Shown here piece by piece: positions 24,139 through 32,868 of a DNA stretch of 64,000 nt. The stretch lies in the NCBI GenBank assembly GCA_963823945.1, contig CAWGNK010000008.1, positions 1 to 64,000 of the forward strand. The letters run 5' to 3'. The translations under genes and the position numbers were made by a program. The notes beneath the pieces are model-generated. The model was not told the origin of the DNA, searched no databases, and saw only the letters and a list, made by a program, of their open reading frames with translations. This DNA comes from Bog-793 sp963823945. GTDB lineage: Bacteria; Actinomycetota; Acidimicrobiia; Acidimicrobiales; Bog-793. The stretch's first letter is position 1. Each line of letters opens with the position of its first letter.

Positions 24139-25794
24139 GTGTCGGCCCCGGCACAGATATGGCCCTCGCGGGCCACGATCGCCCGCTGGTTGCTGTCGCG
24201 GCGCGAGCCGGAGCGAGATCCCGACGGGGGGACGCGAGCGGGCACGCGACTACGGCGCTGGGCGGTCGTCGCTGGGCCGACCGTGCTCGCGGGGCTGCTC
24301 GCCGGGATCGACCTCGACGCACGCAGCCTCTGGCTCGACGAGGCGGCGACGGTGTCGATCACCGCCCAGCACGGCGCGGCGCTCGGCTCGGCGATGGCCC
24401 GCGACGGCGGCAACATGCTCGGCTACTACGCCCTCATCCATGTCCTCACCGGGTGGTTCGGGAGCAGCGTTCTCGTGCTGCGCCTGCCGTCGGTGATCGG
24501 CTGTGCGGCGACGACGGCGCTCGTCGTCGTGCTCGCCGAGCGGCTCTTCTCGGCCCGGATCGCCCTCGTCGCCGGGCTGTTCTCGGCCGTCAGCCTGCCG
24601 GCGGTGTACTGGGCCCAGAACATCCGCAGCTACGCCCTGATGATGGCGTTCGTTACCGCCTCGTACCTGGCCTTCCTCGCACTCACCGATCGGCGCGGGG
24701 ACGGGCCGGCCTCGTGGCGCGCCGGCGCCGCCTACGTCGTCGTGACGACGCTGGCGCTCTACATGAGCTTCGTCGCCGTCCTCGTCATCCCGGCTCAGCT
24801 CGTCGCGCTCGCCGGCAGGCGCCGGCGGGTCCGTCCGGCCGTGATGGCGATCGTCGCCGTCGCGGTCCTCTGCTCGCCGCTCGCCTGGCTCGCACACTCG
24901 CGGGGCGCGGGGCAGCTGTTCTGGGAGTCGCGCCCCGACTTCGCCGTCCTCGGCTCGGTCGTCACGTCGCTTGCCTCGGCGGGATTCCCGCCGGATTTCT
25001 CCGCCGGGGCGCTGGGCATCGCCCTCGTCGTCGTGACGACGGCTGGTTTCGCCGCCGCGATCTGGTTCGTTTGCCGGCGCCTGGTCGCCGACCGCTCCGC
25101 CGCCCGGGTGCAGGGCGAGCTCGTCGTGGTGTGCTGGCTCGTCGTGCCGCTGGTCGTCTCGTTCGTCGAGTCCCGCCTCGCCCAGCCGACCTTCTCAGCC
25201 CGCAACCTCCTCGTGTCGCTCCCGGCGGCGGCGATCGTGCTCGCCCGCGTCGTGTGCGATCCGCGCCTGCCCCGCCTGGCGGGTGCCGGCCTGCTCGCCG
25301 GTCTCGTCGGACTGCGCGCCTACCAGCTCGCGCCGAGCTACGGGGTCTCCCCGGAGAACTGGCAGGCGGCGACGCTCTACGTGCTCCAGCACGCCGAGCC
25401 GGGTGACTGCATCGCCTTCTACCCCTCGGACGGCCGGATGGCGTTCTCCTACTACCTCACGCACGGCCCGGTCGTCACGCCGTTCGTGCCCCGTCCAGTG
25501 CTGCCCGCGACGCCGCTGCGGGAGGTCCTTCCCTACGTCGAGCGCTACACGACGCTCGGCGGGGGCCAGCTCGACCGGATCGCGGCGTCGTGCCCGCGCC
25601 TCTGGCTCCTCGTCAGTCACGAGGGCTCCCCGACCGGGACGACGATCTCACAGGCGAACTACGCCAAGTACCTCGTCCTCGCCGGGAACCTCGAGTTGCG
25701 CTATCCGACGACGACGATCCGCAGCCACGGCTGGGCGAGCCCGATTGCCGTCTGGCTCTACGGGCCCGTGCCCACGGTGCCCTCCGGCACATAG
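24139..25794 (+). CDS. GT39/PMT-like membrane glycosyltransferase
   Basis: A 551-residue polytopic membrane protein with about ten hydrophobic segments. The first outer loop carries the Asp-Glu pair of GT-C enzymes (SLWLDEAATVSITAQ), typical of the GT39/GT83 superfamily that transfers sugars from polyprenyl-phosphate donors. Later segments (YWAQNIRSYALMMAF; FVESRLAQPTFSARNLLVSL) also follow the family pattern. The C-terminal 150 residues form a soluble outer domain (GDCIAFYPSDGRMAFSYYL). Donor and acceptor cannot be inferred. The start lies 5 bases after the pheT stop, possibly coupled. Confidence 0.82.
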   Translation: MSAPAQIWPSRATIARWLLSRREPERDPDGGTRAGTRLRRWAVVAGPTVLAGLLAGIDLDARSLWLDEAATVSITAQHGAALGSAMARDGGNMLGYYALIHVLTGWFGSSVLVLRLPSVIGCAATTALVVVLAERLFSARIALVAGLFSAVSLPAVYWAQNIRSYALMMAFVTASYLAFLALTDRRGDGPASWRAGAAYVVVTTLALYMSFVAVLVIPAQLVALAGRRRRVRPAVMAIVAVAVLCSPLAWLAHSRGAGQLFWESRPDFAVLGSVVTSLASAGFPPDFSAGALGIALVVVTTAGFAAAIWFVCRRLVADRSAARVQGELVVVCWLVVPLVVSFVESRLAQPTFSARNLLVSLPAAAIVLARVVCDPRLPRLAGAGLLAGLVGLRAYQLAPSYGVSPENWQAATLYVLQHAEPGDCIAFYPSDGRMAFSYYLTHGPVVTPFVPRPVLPATPLREVLPYVERYTTLGGGQLDRIAASCPRLWLLVSHEGSPTGTTISQANYAKYLVLAGNLELRYPTTTIRSHGWASPIAVWLYGPVPTVPSGT

Positions 25795-25807
25795 GGGCAG
25801 GGCGCCG

Positions 25808-25841
25808 CCGACCGATCCGTCGTGGCGGATGCGCCGGTCGG
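25808..25841 (+). terminator. Interrupted hairpin after the glycosyltransferase gene
   Basis: CCGACCG-ATCCG pairs with CGGAT and CGGTCGG, with a 4-base bulge and 6-base loop, 13 bases past the stop at 25794. No T-run follows. Confidence 0.45.
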
Positions 25842-26046
25842 TTCATCCCGCAATCGCCGGGGATCCCCGCGGGTCCAGCGGGCTCGGGTTCTTTCGCGTC
25901 GGCAGGGGTTGCCTGCCCGGAACGGCACCTCGGGGCCGATCCCGGCCAGGTTACGCGGGGGCGTTCAGGGACAGTCACCGGGATGCGTCACGCCGATCAC
26001 CGGTCCGGATCTGGACCGGCCCGGTGACCGGATCGACCGCGTTCGG

Positions 26047-26808
26047 TCACTGCGTCCTCCGTGAGCGATTCCGCCAGAAAGAGATGGCTAGCTGGGCGTA
26101 CCCCACAGTTCCAACGGCAGCTACGAACCACCCGAAGGACGTTCCCTTCGAGGCGAAGCTCACTATGACGGCGATCCCGGCGGCCAGGAAGAATGGCATC
26201 AGCACCTTCATCGGCCACGCGAGCCCCGGCAACTTGGCGACTGAAGGAGTCGGTCGGCCCCAATTCCACAACCACCGAAGTTGTCCCGACAGCACCCCAG
26301 CCGCGCGACGTGGCACGCGGTCGATCGGCACGCCCCGTTGTTGGAGTACGGCCAAGACGCGACCCTTGTTCTGAAATGTCCAGAAGTACGCGCGCTGGCC
26401 ATCAGAGAGTTCGAAGCCGAGGCCAGACCTCAGGAATGCGCTGCGGAGCAGGAAGGCGGCGGTGATCTCGTGGAGTGGCACCTCGAAGTCCGAGAACATA
26501 GCCCCGGCAAGCCACCGAGGATGCATTCGCAGGGTGGCTTCGCCGATCGTCAGTGCGACAAGAGGAAACGTCGCGTTGAGCCGGCCGCCGAGTGCGGAGG
26601 GCACGTTCATCCCGCCCACGAACTCGGTTTGGTTGCCTAGGGCGACCCCGGGGGCCAACCCGGTACTCGGTGGGGACACGTTTCCGGTCCAGGAAGCACC
26701 GTCCCACCAGCGGTACGGGGCGACGCGCCAGGGATCCGGGTACCAGCCCGGCGGGGCAGAATCATTGGCTCCTGAAAGCACGCCGCTCACGTGTACAGAT
26801 TGTCCCAT
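26047..26808 (-). CDS. DUF2510 membrane protein
   Basis: A 253-residue protein with an N-terminal DUF2510 motif (PPGWYPDPWRVAPYRWWDG, then SWTGNV), a short Trp-rich module of actinobacterial membrane proteins. The middle (about 70-175) is a beta-rich soluble region (VALTIGEATLRMHP, FEVPLHEITAAFLLRSAFLR) resembling PH-like bacterial domains. Two hydrophobic segments lie near the C-terminus (LMPFFLAAGIAVIVSF; FGWFVAAVGTVGYAQLAISF). ATG 26808 is preferred to TTG 26820. The function is unknown. It stands alone in an AT-richer accessory stretch between the glycosyltransferase and malic enzyme genes. Confidence 0.8.
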   Translation of the reverse strand: MGQSVHVSGVLSGANDSAPPGWYPDPWRVAPYRWWDGASWTGNVSPPSTGLAPGVALGNQTEFVGGMNVPSALGGRLNATFPLVALTIGEATLRMHPRWLAGAMFSDFEVPLHEITAAFLLRSAFLRSGLGFELSDGQRAYFWTFQNKGRVLAVLQQRGVPIDRVPRRAAGVLSGQLRWLWNWGRPTPSVAKLPGLAWPMKVLMPFFLAAGIAVIVSFASKGTSFGWFVAAVGTVGYAQLAISFWRNRSRRTQ

Positions 26809-27026
26809 CCGCGCTTCCAACGCGGGGACTCGGAGTCGGTCCGGTCAGGCGCGAAACCGCGGCTCGGAAACGTGCGACCTGACCCATCGCAGTGCCTCGG
26901 CGAGGTCACCTCGAGGCTGTCCCTGACCGCCGCGTAGGCGCAGCACTACGGCACGATGGGGACCGTCAGCCAGAATTCCCGTGCCGAGCGACAGCCGCAG
27001 GCGTCATGCGCTAACTCGGCACCACC

Positions 27027-27527
27027 TCAGGCGGGCTCCGAGCCGTCAACAGGTGCAGAGTGCAGGCGTTCCATTGCAGCGACATCGTTGGGAGTGGCGG
27101 GCCGGATGGAGGGCCACCCGAACGCGTTCAACAAACAGACAAGCTGCTTCTCGTCGCCCCCAGCCAGAGGAACGTTGAGTTTCCTCGATCGCCGCAAGCC
27201 CCCGAGGAAGTGCAGGCTCAAAGAATGTTCCCCAGCGGAGACCCGGTACTCCTTGATCTGCTTGGGTGAGATGGCGCCCACCTTCGAGCCGTCGAGGAAG
27301 ACGCTGACAACACCACCCTCACCGATTGCAGGGCTCCGGCGCTGGGCCCGGCCCCGGCCGAGCTGGGATGCGGCCCGGACCACAACCAGGGTCGGAAACA
27401 CGGGCCATATTCGATTGGGGGCTCGCCACAATTGGATGGTCGCGCCAGCCGCGCCGTCCATGCCCGGCGGGGTGTCTCCGCTCCTGATTGCCGCGACAAG
27501 GTCGGATCTTCCACGATCGTGGTTCAT
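27027..27527 (-). CDS. Hypothetical protein with PEGA-like beta domain
   Basis: A 166-residue protein. The first 70 residues are of low similarity to anything known and include one weakly hydrophobic stretch (IWPVFPTLVVV). The core (about 72-145) reads VSVFLDGSKVGAIS, EYRVSAGEHSLSLHF, then SRKLNVPLAGGDEKQLVC. This is the layout of PEGA/carboxypeptidase-regulatory-like beta sandwiches (V-F-x-D-G-x-x-V-G, then V-x-x-G-x-H-x-L-x-L). The same pattern occurs in the gene at 51207-51602, so the two look like distant paralogs. The ATG at 27527 lacks a strong ribosome site. Confidence 0.62.
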   Translation of the reverse strand: MNHDRGRSDLVAAIRSGDTPPGMDGAAGATIQLWRAPNRIWPVFPTLVVVRAASQLGRGRAQRRSPAIGEGGVVSVFLDGSKVGAISPKQIKEYRVSAGEHSLSLHFLGGLRRSRKLNVPLAGGDEKQLVCLLNAFGWPSIRPATPNDVAAMERLHSAPVDGSEPA

Positions 27528-27762
27528 GATTCTGTCTTACACCGCTCGGCCCAAGAGCGCAGCAAGGGCTGAGGAAACTTCGCCTCCACATGCTTGGCCG
27601 CCGTGGCGACCATCTGCGAACCGCATCGAACCATCCCCACCGGAGAGCCAACGGGTGCCCTCACAATCGGGCTGGGATCACGGGTCGCATCCCACTGCGC
27701 GCGACAAGATCCGTGCTGAGACTGCGACCTGTCGCCGGTTGCGCGAAACAAGCGATGGCCGC

Positions 27763-28074
27763 CTACATCGCCCAGTCGTCAATGACTGTCAGGTCGGTGA
27801 ACTCCGGGGCACCTTCGAAGATCTCCATCATGGTCTCTCTGGCGGCCTGAAGTCCCTCCTGGCGCCGGGAGTCGCTCTCGCGCTCGCGGGCCTTCGCTTC
27901 GCTCTCGAAGACAACGAACATGATCACTCGGCTCGGATCCTTCGTGTCCCGGGTTGCGGTCGAGTGCACGAGACCTGACCCCGACTGTTCAGCGGCCCGC
28001 AACTGGGCCGCCAGCTTTCGTAGGCCGTCTTCCCCGCCTGGCTTCAAGCGCGTCGTGATCATCTGTGCCCACAT
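27763..28074 (-). CDS. Small dimeric alpha/beta-barrel (ABM-like) protein
   Basis: A 103-residue protein with the strand-helix-strand pattern of antibiotic-biosynthesis-monooxygenase-like ferredoxin folds: MWAQMITTRLKPGGEDGLRK (strand 1, helix 1), SGLVHSTATRDTKDPSRVIM (strands), FVVFESEAKARERESD, and a C-terminal MEIFEGAPEFTDLTVID. Such domains act as small oxygenases, or as dimeric stress proteins with no known substrate. No cofactor residue can be identified. The start is secure: GGGGAGG lies 8 bases upstream of ATG 28074. No co-transcribed neighbour. Confidence 0.75.
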   Translation of the reverse strand: MWAQMITTRLKPGGEDGLRKLAAQLRAAEQSGSGLVHSTATRDTKDPSRVIMFVVFESEAKARERESDSRRQEGLQAARETMMEIFEGAPEFTDLTVIDDWAM

Positions 28075-28732
28075 CTTGTCGACCTCCCCTGGATCGTGAG
28101 GCGGAGACTAACGGCCGAGAATTTGTTTGCGGTCACTTGGCGTGACCGGCCACGGCGCACGGATGGCACGGGGTCGCCTGCCTCCAATCGCCAGTGAGGT
28201 GGGACGGCGTCTGCCCCGGGCACTTCATTTGACTGCTGTCGTAAGTGATGCAACCCGCCCATTTCCGAGGTCCCCCATACCCGGAGTCGAGATACCGAAT
28301 CAGGAGGTAATCGCCTGGCTGCGGAATTGGCGAGCGGCCCTGGGGCGCGGAGCGTTGTCGGGAAACCGGGCTCGGAGCTCGCGCGGATCGTGTTGAACCC
28401 CACGGGGAGGCGGCGGGCGGGTCCCTCCCGTCCTCGCTCCGCCGCTGATTCAGCAAGTATCCGCCTAGGTGGCGGCAGTTCAGGCGCGCCCGACGGCGCC
28501 AGGGCCGGGAAGTCCCGGCGCCGGGAGCGACGCCCGCCGCCAAGCCGGGCGACGGATGGCGACAGTGCCGGCGAGCGCGGGCGGATACCTAGCCGCCCGG
28601 CGTCTTTTGGTCCTACCCTGGGGTGATGCGCCCCAACCTTGTCATCGTGCGCCGCCTGCGGGGCGGCGTTCCCAGTGCTGGTCCGGCCGACACCTTGCCG
28701 GGGGAGGGCGTCACGAGCTCCGGAGGTGCGCG
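28075..28732. other. Long gap upstream of malic enzyme
   Basis: About 660 bases without a convincing gene. Short open frames exist on both strands, but none has a ribosome site with a family-like product. Composition shifts from AT-richer (28080-28320) to GC-rich (28380 onward). The right part must contain the promoter of the malic enzyme gene; no clear -10 was found. The left part may be decayed accessory sequence. Confidence 0.45.
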
Positions 28733-30121
28733 ATGAGCGCCCCGAGCGCTTCGTTCTCGATCACGATGCGGGTCGAGCTCGCCGACCCCCACGGGGTCGG
28801 CGCGATCACAACAGCGGTCGGCGACGCCGGCGGTGTCGTGACGGCGCTCGACGTCGTCGAGTCCCGCGGTGAAGCCCTCGTCGTCGACATGGCGTGCAAC
28901 GCCTTCAACGAGGGCCACGCCGAGCGCCTGACCGTGGCGGTCGAGGCGGTGGACGGGGCGCACGTCCGGGCGATGAGCGACCGGACAATGCTGCTCCACC
29001 TCGGGGGCAAGCTCGAGATCGCCTCGCGGGTGCCCCTGCGGACCAGGGACGACCTCTCGATGGCCTACACCCCCGGTGTCGCCCGGGTCTCGATGGCCAT
29101 CGCCAAGGACCCCTCGGCGGTGCGCAATCTCACGATCAAGCGCAACACCGTCGCCGTCGTGACGGACGGTTCCGCCGTCCTCGGGCTCGGCAACATCGGC
29201 CCGGAGGCCGCGATGCCCGTGATGGAGGGCAAGGCGCTCCTGTTCAAGCGGTTCGCCGGGGTCGACGCCTGGCCGATCTGCCTCGCGACCCAGGACACCG
29301 ACGAGATCGTCCGGATCGTCGAGTGCATCGCGCCGGGCTTCGGCGGGATCAACCTCGAGGACATCGCCGCGCCCCGTTGCTTCGAGGTGGAAGAGCGGCT
29401 GCGGGCGAAACTGGACATCCCGGTCTTCCACGACGACCAGCACGGCACGGCGGTCGTGGTCTTCGCGGCGCTGACGAACGCGCTGCGCGTCGTCGGCAAG
29501 CAGATGAAAGAGGTACGCGTCGTGGTGCTCGGCATCGGCGCGGCAGGGGTCGCCGTCACCAAGCTGCTGCTCGCCGAGGGCGTCGGCGACGTGGTCACCC
29601 TCAACCGCCGCGGCATTCTCGCCGAGAGCACTCCGGGGCTCGACGAGCCGCGACGGTGGATCGCGACCCACACGAACCGCGAGGGGCGCGTCGGCGGGAT
29701 CGCCGAAGCGATCGAGGGCGCCGACGTCCTGATCGGCGTCTCGGGCCCGAACCTCGTCACCGAGGAGCACCTCGCCAAGCTCGGCAAGGACGCCATCGTC
29801 TTCGCCCTCGCCAATCCGACGCCGGAGGTCGACTCCGAGATCGCGCGGCGCTACGCCGCCATCGTCGCCACGGGGCGCAGCGACGAGCCGAACCAGATCA
29901 ACAACGTGCTCGTCTTCCCGGGGTTCTTCCGCGGGCTCCTGAACGTCGGTGCGAAGAAGGTCACCGACGAGATGAAGCTCGAGGCCGGCCGCGCGCTCGC
30001 CGCCGTTGTCGCCGAGGAGGAGCTCTCGCCCGCCTACATCATCCCGACGGTGTTCAACCCGGCGGTCGTCCCGGCGGTCTCCTCGGCGGTCGAACAGGTC
30101 GCACGCTCGTCGATGGGGTAG
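28733..30121 (+). CDS. NAD-type malic enzyme with N-terminal ACT domain
   Basis: Oxidative decarboxylation of malate to pyruvate, linking the TCA cycle and gluconeogenesis. Residues 1-75 form an ACT domain (FSITMRVELADPHGVGAITT, GVVTALDVVES), a likely allosteric amino-acid or metabolite sensor. The malic N-domain shows SMAYTPGVARVSMAIAKDPS, VVTDGSAVLGLGNIGPEAAM and KALLFKRFAGVDA. The metal site is FHDDQHGTAVVVFAAL. The NAD domain has VVVLGIGAAGVAVTKLLL, then FALANPTPE. The 462 residues start at ATG 28733, 6 bases after GGAGG. It is similar to the malic enzyme half of bacterial MaeB but lacks the phosphotransacetylase part. Confidence 0.93.
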   Translation: MSAPSASFSITMRVELADPHGVGAITTAVGDAGGVVTALDVVESRGEALVVDMACNAFNEGHAERLTVAVEAVDGAHVRAMSDRTMLLHLGGKLEIASRVPLRTRDDLSMAYTPGVARVSMAIAKDPSAVRNLTIKRNTVAVVTDGSAVLGLGNIGPEAAMPVMEGKALLFKRFAGVDAWPICLATQDTDEIVRIVECIAPGFGGINLEDIAAPRCFEVEERLRAKLDIPVFHDDQHGTAVVVFAALTNALRVVGKQMKEVRVVVLGIGAAGVAVTKLLLAEGVGDVVTLNRRGILAESTPGLDEPRRWIATHTNREGRVGGIAEAIEGADVLIGVSGPNLVTEEHLAKLGKDAIVFALANPTPEVDSEIARRYAAIVATGRSDEPNQINNVLVFPGFFRGLLNVGAKKVTDEMKLEAGRALAAVVAEEELSPAYIIPTVFNPAVVPAVSSAVEQVARSSMG

Positions 30122-30132
30122 GGGCCGACCCG

Positions 30133-31242
30133 CTAGGCGACGTCGCGTCGCCAGTGGATGGCGGCGAGACGCTTGTCGGAGACGTAGCCGTTCCCGGCGA
30201 ACCAGCGCGCCGAGCGCTCGATCGCCTCGGCGGCGGGCCGGGACTGGTAGCCGAGCTCGCGCCGCGCCCGGGCGTCGCTGAACACCATCCGGGTCGAGGC
30301 CATGCGCGCCCCCTCGAGGGGGACGTGCGGGGCGCGCCGCAAGAGCCTCCCCTCGACGATCTCGGAGACCCAGGCGGCGCCGAGGGCGGCCGGGCGGGGC
30401 ACCCGGAAGCGTGGCTCGGGGAGTCCGGTGCACGCTGCGAGCTCGACCAGGATCTCGCGCAGCTCCATATTCTCGCCGCCGACGATGTAGCTGCGGCCGA
30501 TGGCACCGTGCTCAGCAGCGAGTAGGTGCCCGGCGGCGACGTCGTCGACGTCGACGATGTTGAGGGCGGTGTCGAACCAGGCGGGCATCCGGCCGTTGAG
30601 GTAGTCGACGACGAGCTTGCCGGTCGGGGTCGGCGTGTGGTCGCCGGGCCCCAGCGGCGTCGTCGGCAGCACGAGGGTGACCGGCGCGCCGAGCGCCGTC
30701 GCGCGCAGCACCTCGTGCTCGGCGACGTACTTCGACTGCTTGTAGAGACCGAAGAGGTGGTCGACGTGCGGCGCGCAGGTCTCGTCGGCGGGTCCGCGCT
30801 CGGCGACGTTCTCGAGTCCCAGCGTGCCGACCGAGCTCGTGTAGACGGTGAGCTCACAGCCGGCCGACCGCGCCGCCTCGAGGACGTTGCGCGTGCCCTC
30901 GACGTTCACGCGGTAGAACGCCGCCGGGTCCGGAGTCCAGAAGCGGTAGACGGCGGCGACGTGGAAGACGGCGCGTGCCCCGTCGACCGCCTGTCTCATC
31001 ACCGCGGCGTCGCGCACGTCCGCCTCGATGACCTCGACCGCGAGCCCGTCGAGGCTGGTGTGCCCGATGCCGGGCTCGACGAGGGCCGCGACGTCGACGC
31101 CGCGGGCGACAAGCGCCCGGGTGATCGCCGAGCCGATGAAGCCGCTCGCCCCGGTGACGGCGACCCGCTCGCCCGGCGCCAGGACCGCGCGGGCGACCTT
31201 CTCGGTCGCCCGCTTGGTCACGTTGTCCTTCGTCTTGGCCAT
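30133..31242 (-). CDS. hpnA: HpnA-like NAD-dependent sugar epimerase/dehydratase
   Basis: An extended short-chain dehydrogenase of 369 residues. The dinucleotide motif VTGASGFIGSAITRALVARG follows a 30-residue basic leader. ADVRD, FHVAAVYRFWTPDPAAFYRV, NVEGTRNVLEAA, YTSSVGTLGL, the catalytic YKQSK, LVLPTTPLGPGDHTPTPTGK and NIVDVDDVAAGHLLA closely follow the hopanoid-associated epimerase HpnA. HpnA is genetically tied to hopanoid side-chain or membrane lipid modification; its substrate is unsettled. No other hopanoid gene lies in the window. ATG 31242 has GGGAG 6 bases upstream. It diverges from the aldehyde dehydrogenase gene and converges on the malic enzyme gene (11 bases between stops). 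Confidence 0.85.
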   Translation of the reverse strand: MAKTKDNVTKRATEKVARAVLAPGERVAVTGASGFIGSAITRALVARGVDVAALVEPGIGHTSLDGLAVEVIEADVRDAAVMRQAVDGARAVFHVAAVYRFWTPDPAAFYRVNVEGTRNVLEAARSAGCELTVYTSSVGTLGLENVAERGPADETCAPHVDHLFGLYKQSKYVAEHEVLRATALGAPVTLVLPTTPLGPGDHTPTPTGKLVVDYLNGRMPAWFDTALNIVDVDDVAAGHLLAAEHGAIGRSYIVGGENMELREILVELAACTGLPEPRFRVPRPAALGAAWVSEIVEGRLLRRAPHVPLEGARMASTRMVFSDARARRELGYQSRPAAEAIERSARWFAGNGYVSDKRLAAIHWRRDVA

Positions 31243-31355
31243 CGTCGCTCCCGTCGTCCACCGGCCGGGGAAACCGCCGGTCGAGGCACCGAACCTGTAT
31301 GCAGTCGACTTCTTCGTCGCCGGGCTTGTCGGCCCGGTAGGGCGAGTGGGCCAGT

Positions 31356-31363
31356 TATACACT
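31356..31363 (+). promoter_or_regulatory. Possible -10 region of the aldehyde dehydrogenase operon
   Basis: TATACACT contains overlapping -10-like hexamers about 30 bases before GTG 31391, leaving room for the GGGGAGG ribosome site. No matching -35 is evident. Confidence 0.4.
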
Positions 31364-31390
31364 CGCCTCCCGACCAGTAGGGGAGGTGCC

Positions 31391-32845
31391 GTGAGCCCGT
31401 CGACCAAATCACCGTCGTTACACCAGCTTGCGAACTTCGTCGGTGGCAGGCACGTGCCCGCCGAGGCGGGCGAGACGACCGCGGTCGTCAATCCCTCGAC
31501 GGGGGAGGCCTACGCCTCGGCGCCTCTGTCGCGGGACGTCGACGTCGACGCGGCCTTCGCCGCCGCCGCGGCGGCGTTCCCTGGCTGGCGCGACGCGACG
31601 CCTGGGGAGCGGAGCCTGGCGCTGCTGCGCATCGCCGACACGATCGCCGCCCACGCCGACGAGCTGGTGCGGATCGAATGCGAGGACACCGGCAAGCCGG
31701 TGGCCGTGACGAAGTCCGAGGAGATCCCGCCGCTCGTCGACCAGATCCGTTTCTTCGCCGCCGCGGCGCGCCTCCTGAGCGGCAGGTCGGCCGGCGAGTA
31801 CATGGCGAACTACACGTCGTACGTGCGCCGCGAACCGGTCGGGGTCTGCGCCGCGATCACGCCCTGGAACTACCCGGCGATGATGGCCGTCTGGAAGTGG
31901 GCCCCCGCCCTGGCGGCCGGGAACACGATGGTGCTGAAGCCCTCGCACACCACTCCCGCCTCGACGTTGTACCTGGCCGAGCTGATGGCCGAGCACCTTC
32001 CCGCTGGCGTTTTCAACGTCGTCTGCGGCGATCGCGACACCGGTCGGGCGCTCGTCGCCCACGAGACGCCGGCGATGGTCTCGATCACCGGCAGCGTGCG
32101 TGCCGGCATCGAGGTCGCCACCGCGGCGGCCCAGAGCGTGAAGCGCGTCCACCTCGAGCTCGGGGGCAAGGCGCCGGTCGTCGTCTTCGACGACGCCGAC
32201 GTCGAGGCCGCCGCGGCGGGGATCTGTCTCGCCGGCTACTTCAACGCCGGGCAGGACTGCACCTCGGCGACCAGGGTGCTCGCCGGACCGCGAATCCACG
32301 ACGACTTCGTCGCCGCCCTCGTCGAGAAGGCCGCCGCGACGAAGACCGCCGGGATCGAGGTCCCGGACGCCGACTACGGGCCCCTCGTCAGTGCCAACCA
32401 GCTGGCGGTCGTGGCCGGATTCGTCGAGCGCGTGCCCGCCCACGCCGAGGTGCTGGTCGGTGGGGGCCGGGTGGGCGAGCGGGGGTATTTCTACGCGCCG
32501 ACCGTGGTCGCCGGGCTGCACCAGGACGACGAGATGATCCAGGACGAGATCTTCGGCCCGGTGATCACCGTGCAGCGCTTCGGGTCCGAGGAGGAGGCGA
32601 TCGCCTGGGCCAACGGGGTGCGCTTCGGCCTCGCCTCGAGCGTGTGGACGCGGGACCACGCCCGCGCGATGCGGATGACGAAGGCGCTGGACTTCGGTGC
32701 GGTGTGGGTGAACACCCACATCCCGCTCGTCGCCGAGATGCCGCACGGCGGCTTCAAGGCCTCCGGCTACGGCAAGGACCTCTCGGTCTACGGCTTCGAG
32801 GACTACACCCGCGTCAAGCACGTGATGCACTACATCGGCGAGTGA
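31391..32845 (+). CDS. Aldehyde dehydrogenase, gamma-aminobutyraldehyde/betaine-aldehyde type
   Basis: NAD(P)-dependent oxidation of an amino- or betaine-aldehyde. Family features of this 484-residue protein: ITPWNYPAMMAVWKWAPALA, NTMVLKPSHTTPAS, the NAD glycine SITGSVRAGIEVA, general-base Glu in VHLELGGKAPVVVFDDAD, catalytic Cys in YFNAGQDCTSATRV, EIFGPVITV and HGGFKASGYGKDLSVYG. The last motif and overall pattern resemble PatD-like 4-aminobutyraldehyde dehydrogenases. GTG 31391 follows GGGGAGG. It is paired with an aminotransferase 23 bases downstream, which suggests a putrescine to GABA to succinate route. Substrate assignment is by family and context only. Confidence 0.9.
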   Translation: MSPSTKSPSLHQLANFVGGRHVPAEAGETTAVVNPSTGEAYASAPLSRDVDVDAAFAAAAAAFPGWRDATPGERSLALLRIADTIAAHADELVRIECEDTGKPVAVTKSEEIPPLVDQIRFFAAAARLLSGRSAGEYMANYTSYVRREPVGVCAAITPWNYPAMMAVWKWAPALAAGNTMVLKPSHTTPASTLYLAELMAEHLPAGVFNVVCGDRDTGRALVAHETPAMVSITGSVRAGIEVATAAAQSVKRVHLELGGKAPVVVFDDADVEAAAAGICLAGYFNAGQDCTSATRVLAGPRIHDDFVAALVEKAAATKTAGIEVPDADYGPLVSANQLAVVAGFVERVPAHAEVLVGGGRVGERGYFYAPTVVAGLHQDDEMIQDEIFGPVITVQRFGSEEEAIAWANGVRFGLASSVWTRDHARAMRMTKALDFGAVWVNTHIPLVAEMPHGGFKASGYGKDLSVYGFEDYTRVKHVMHYIGE

Positions 32846-32868
32846 GGCGACGAAACAGGAGGTCGACG

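Noticed and set aside
28133..28543. Minus-strand open frame of 136 codons in the gap before malic enzyme
   Set aside because: No ribosome site, overlapping frames in all phases, and no recognisable product; too weak to call a gene.
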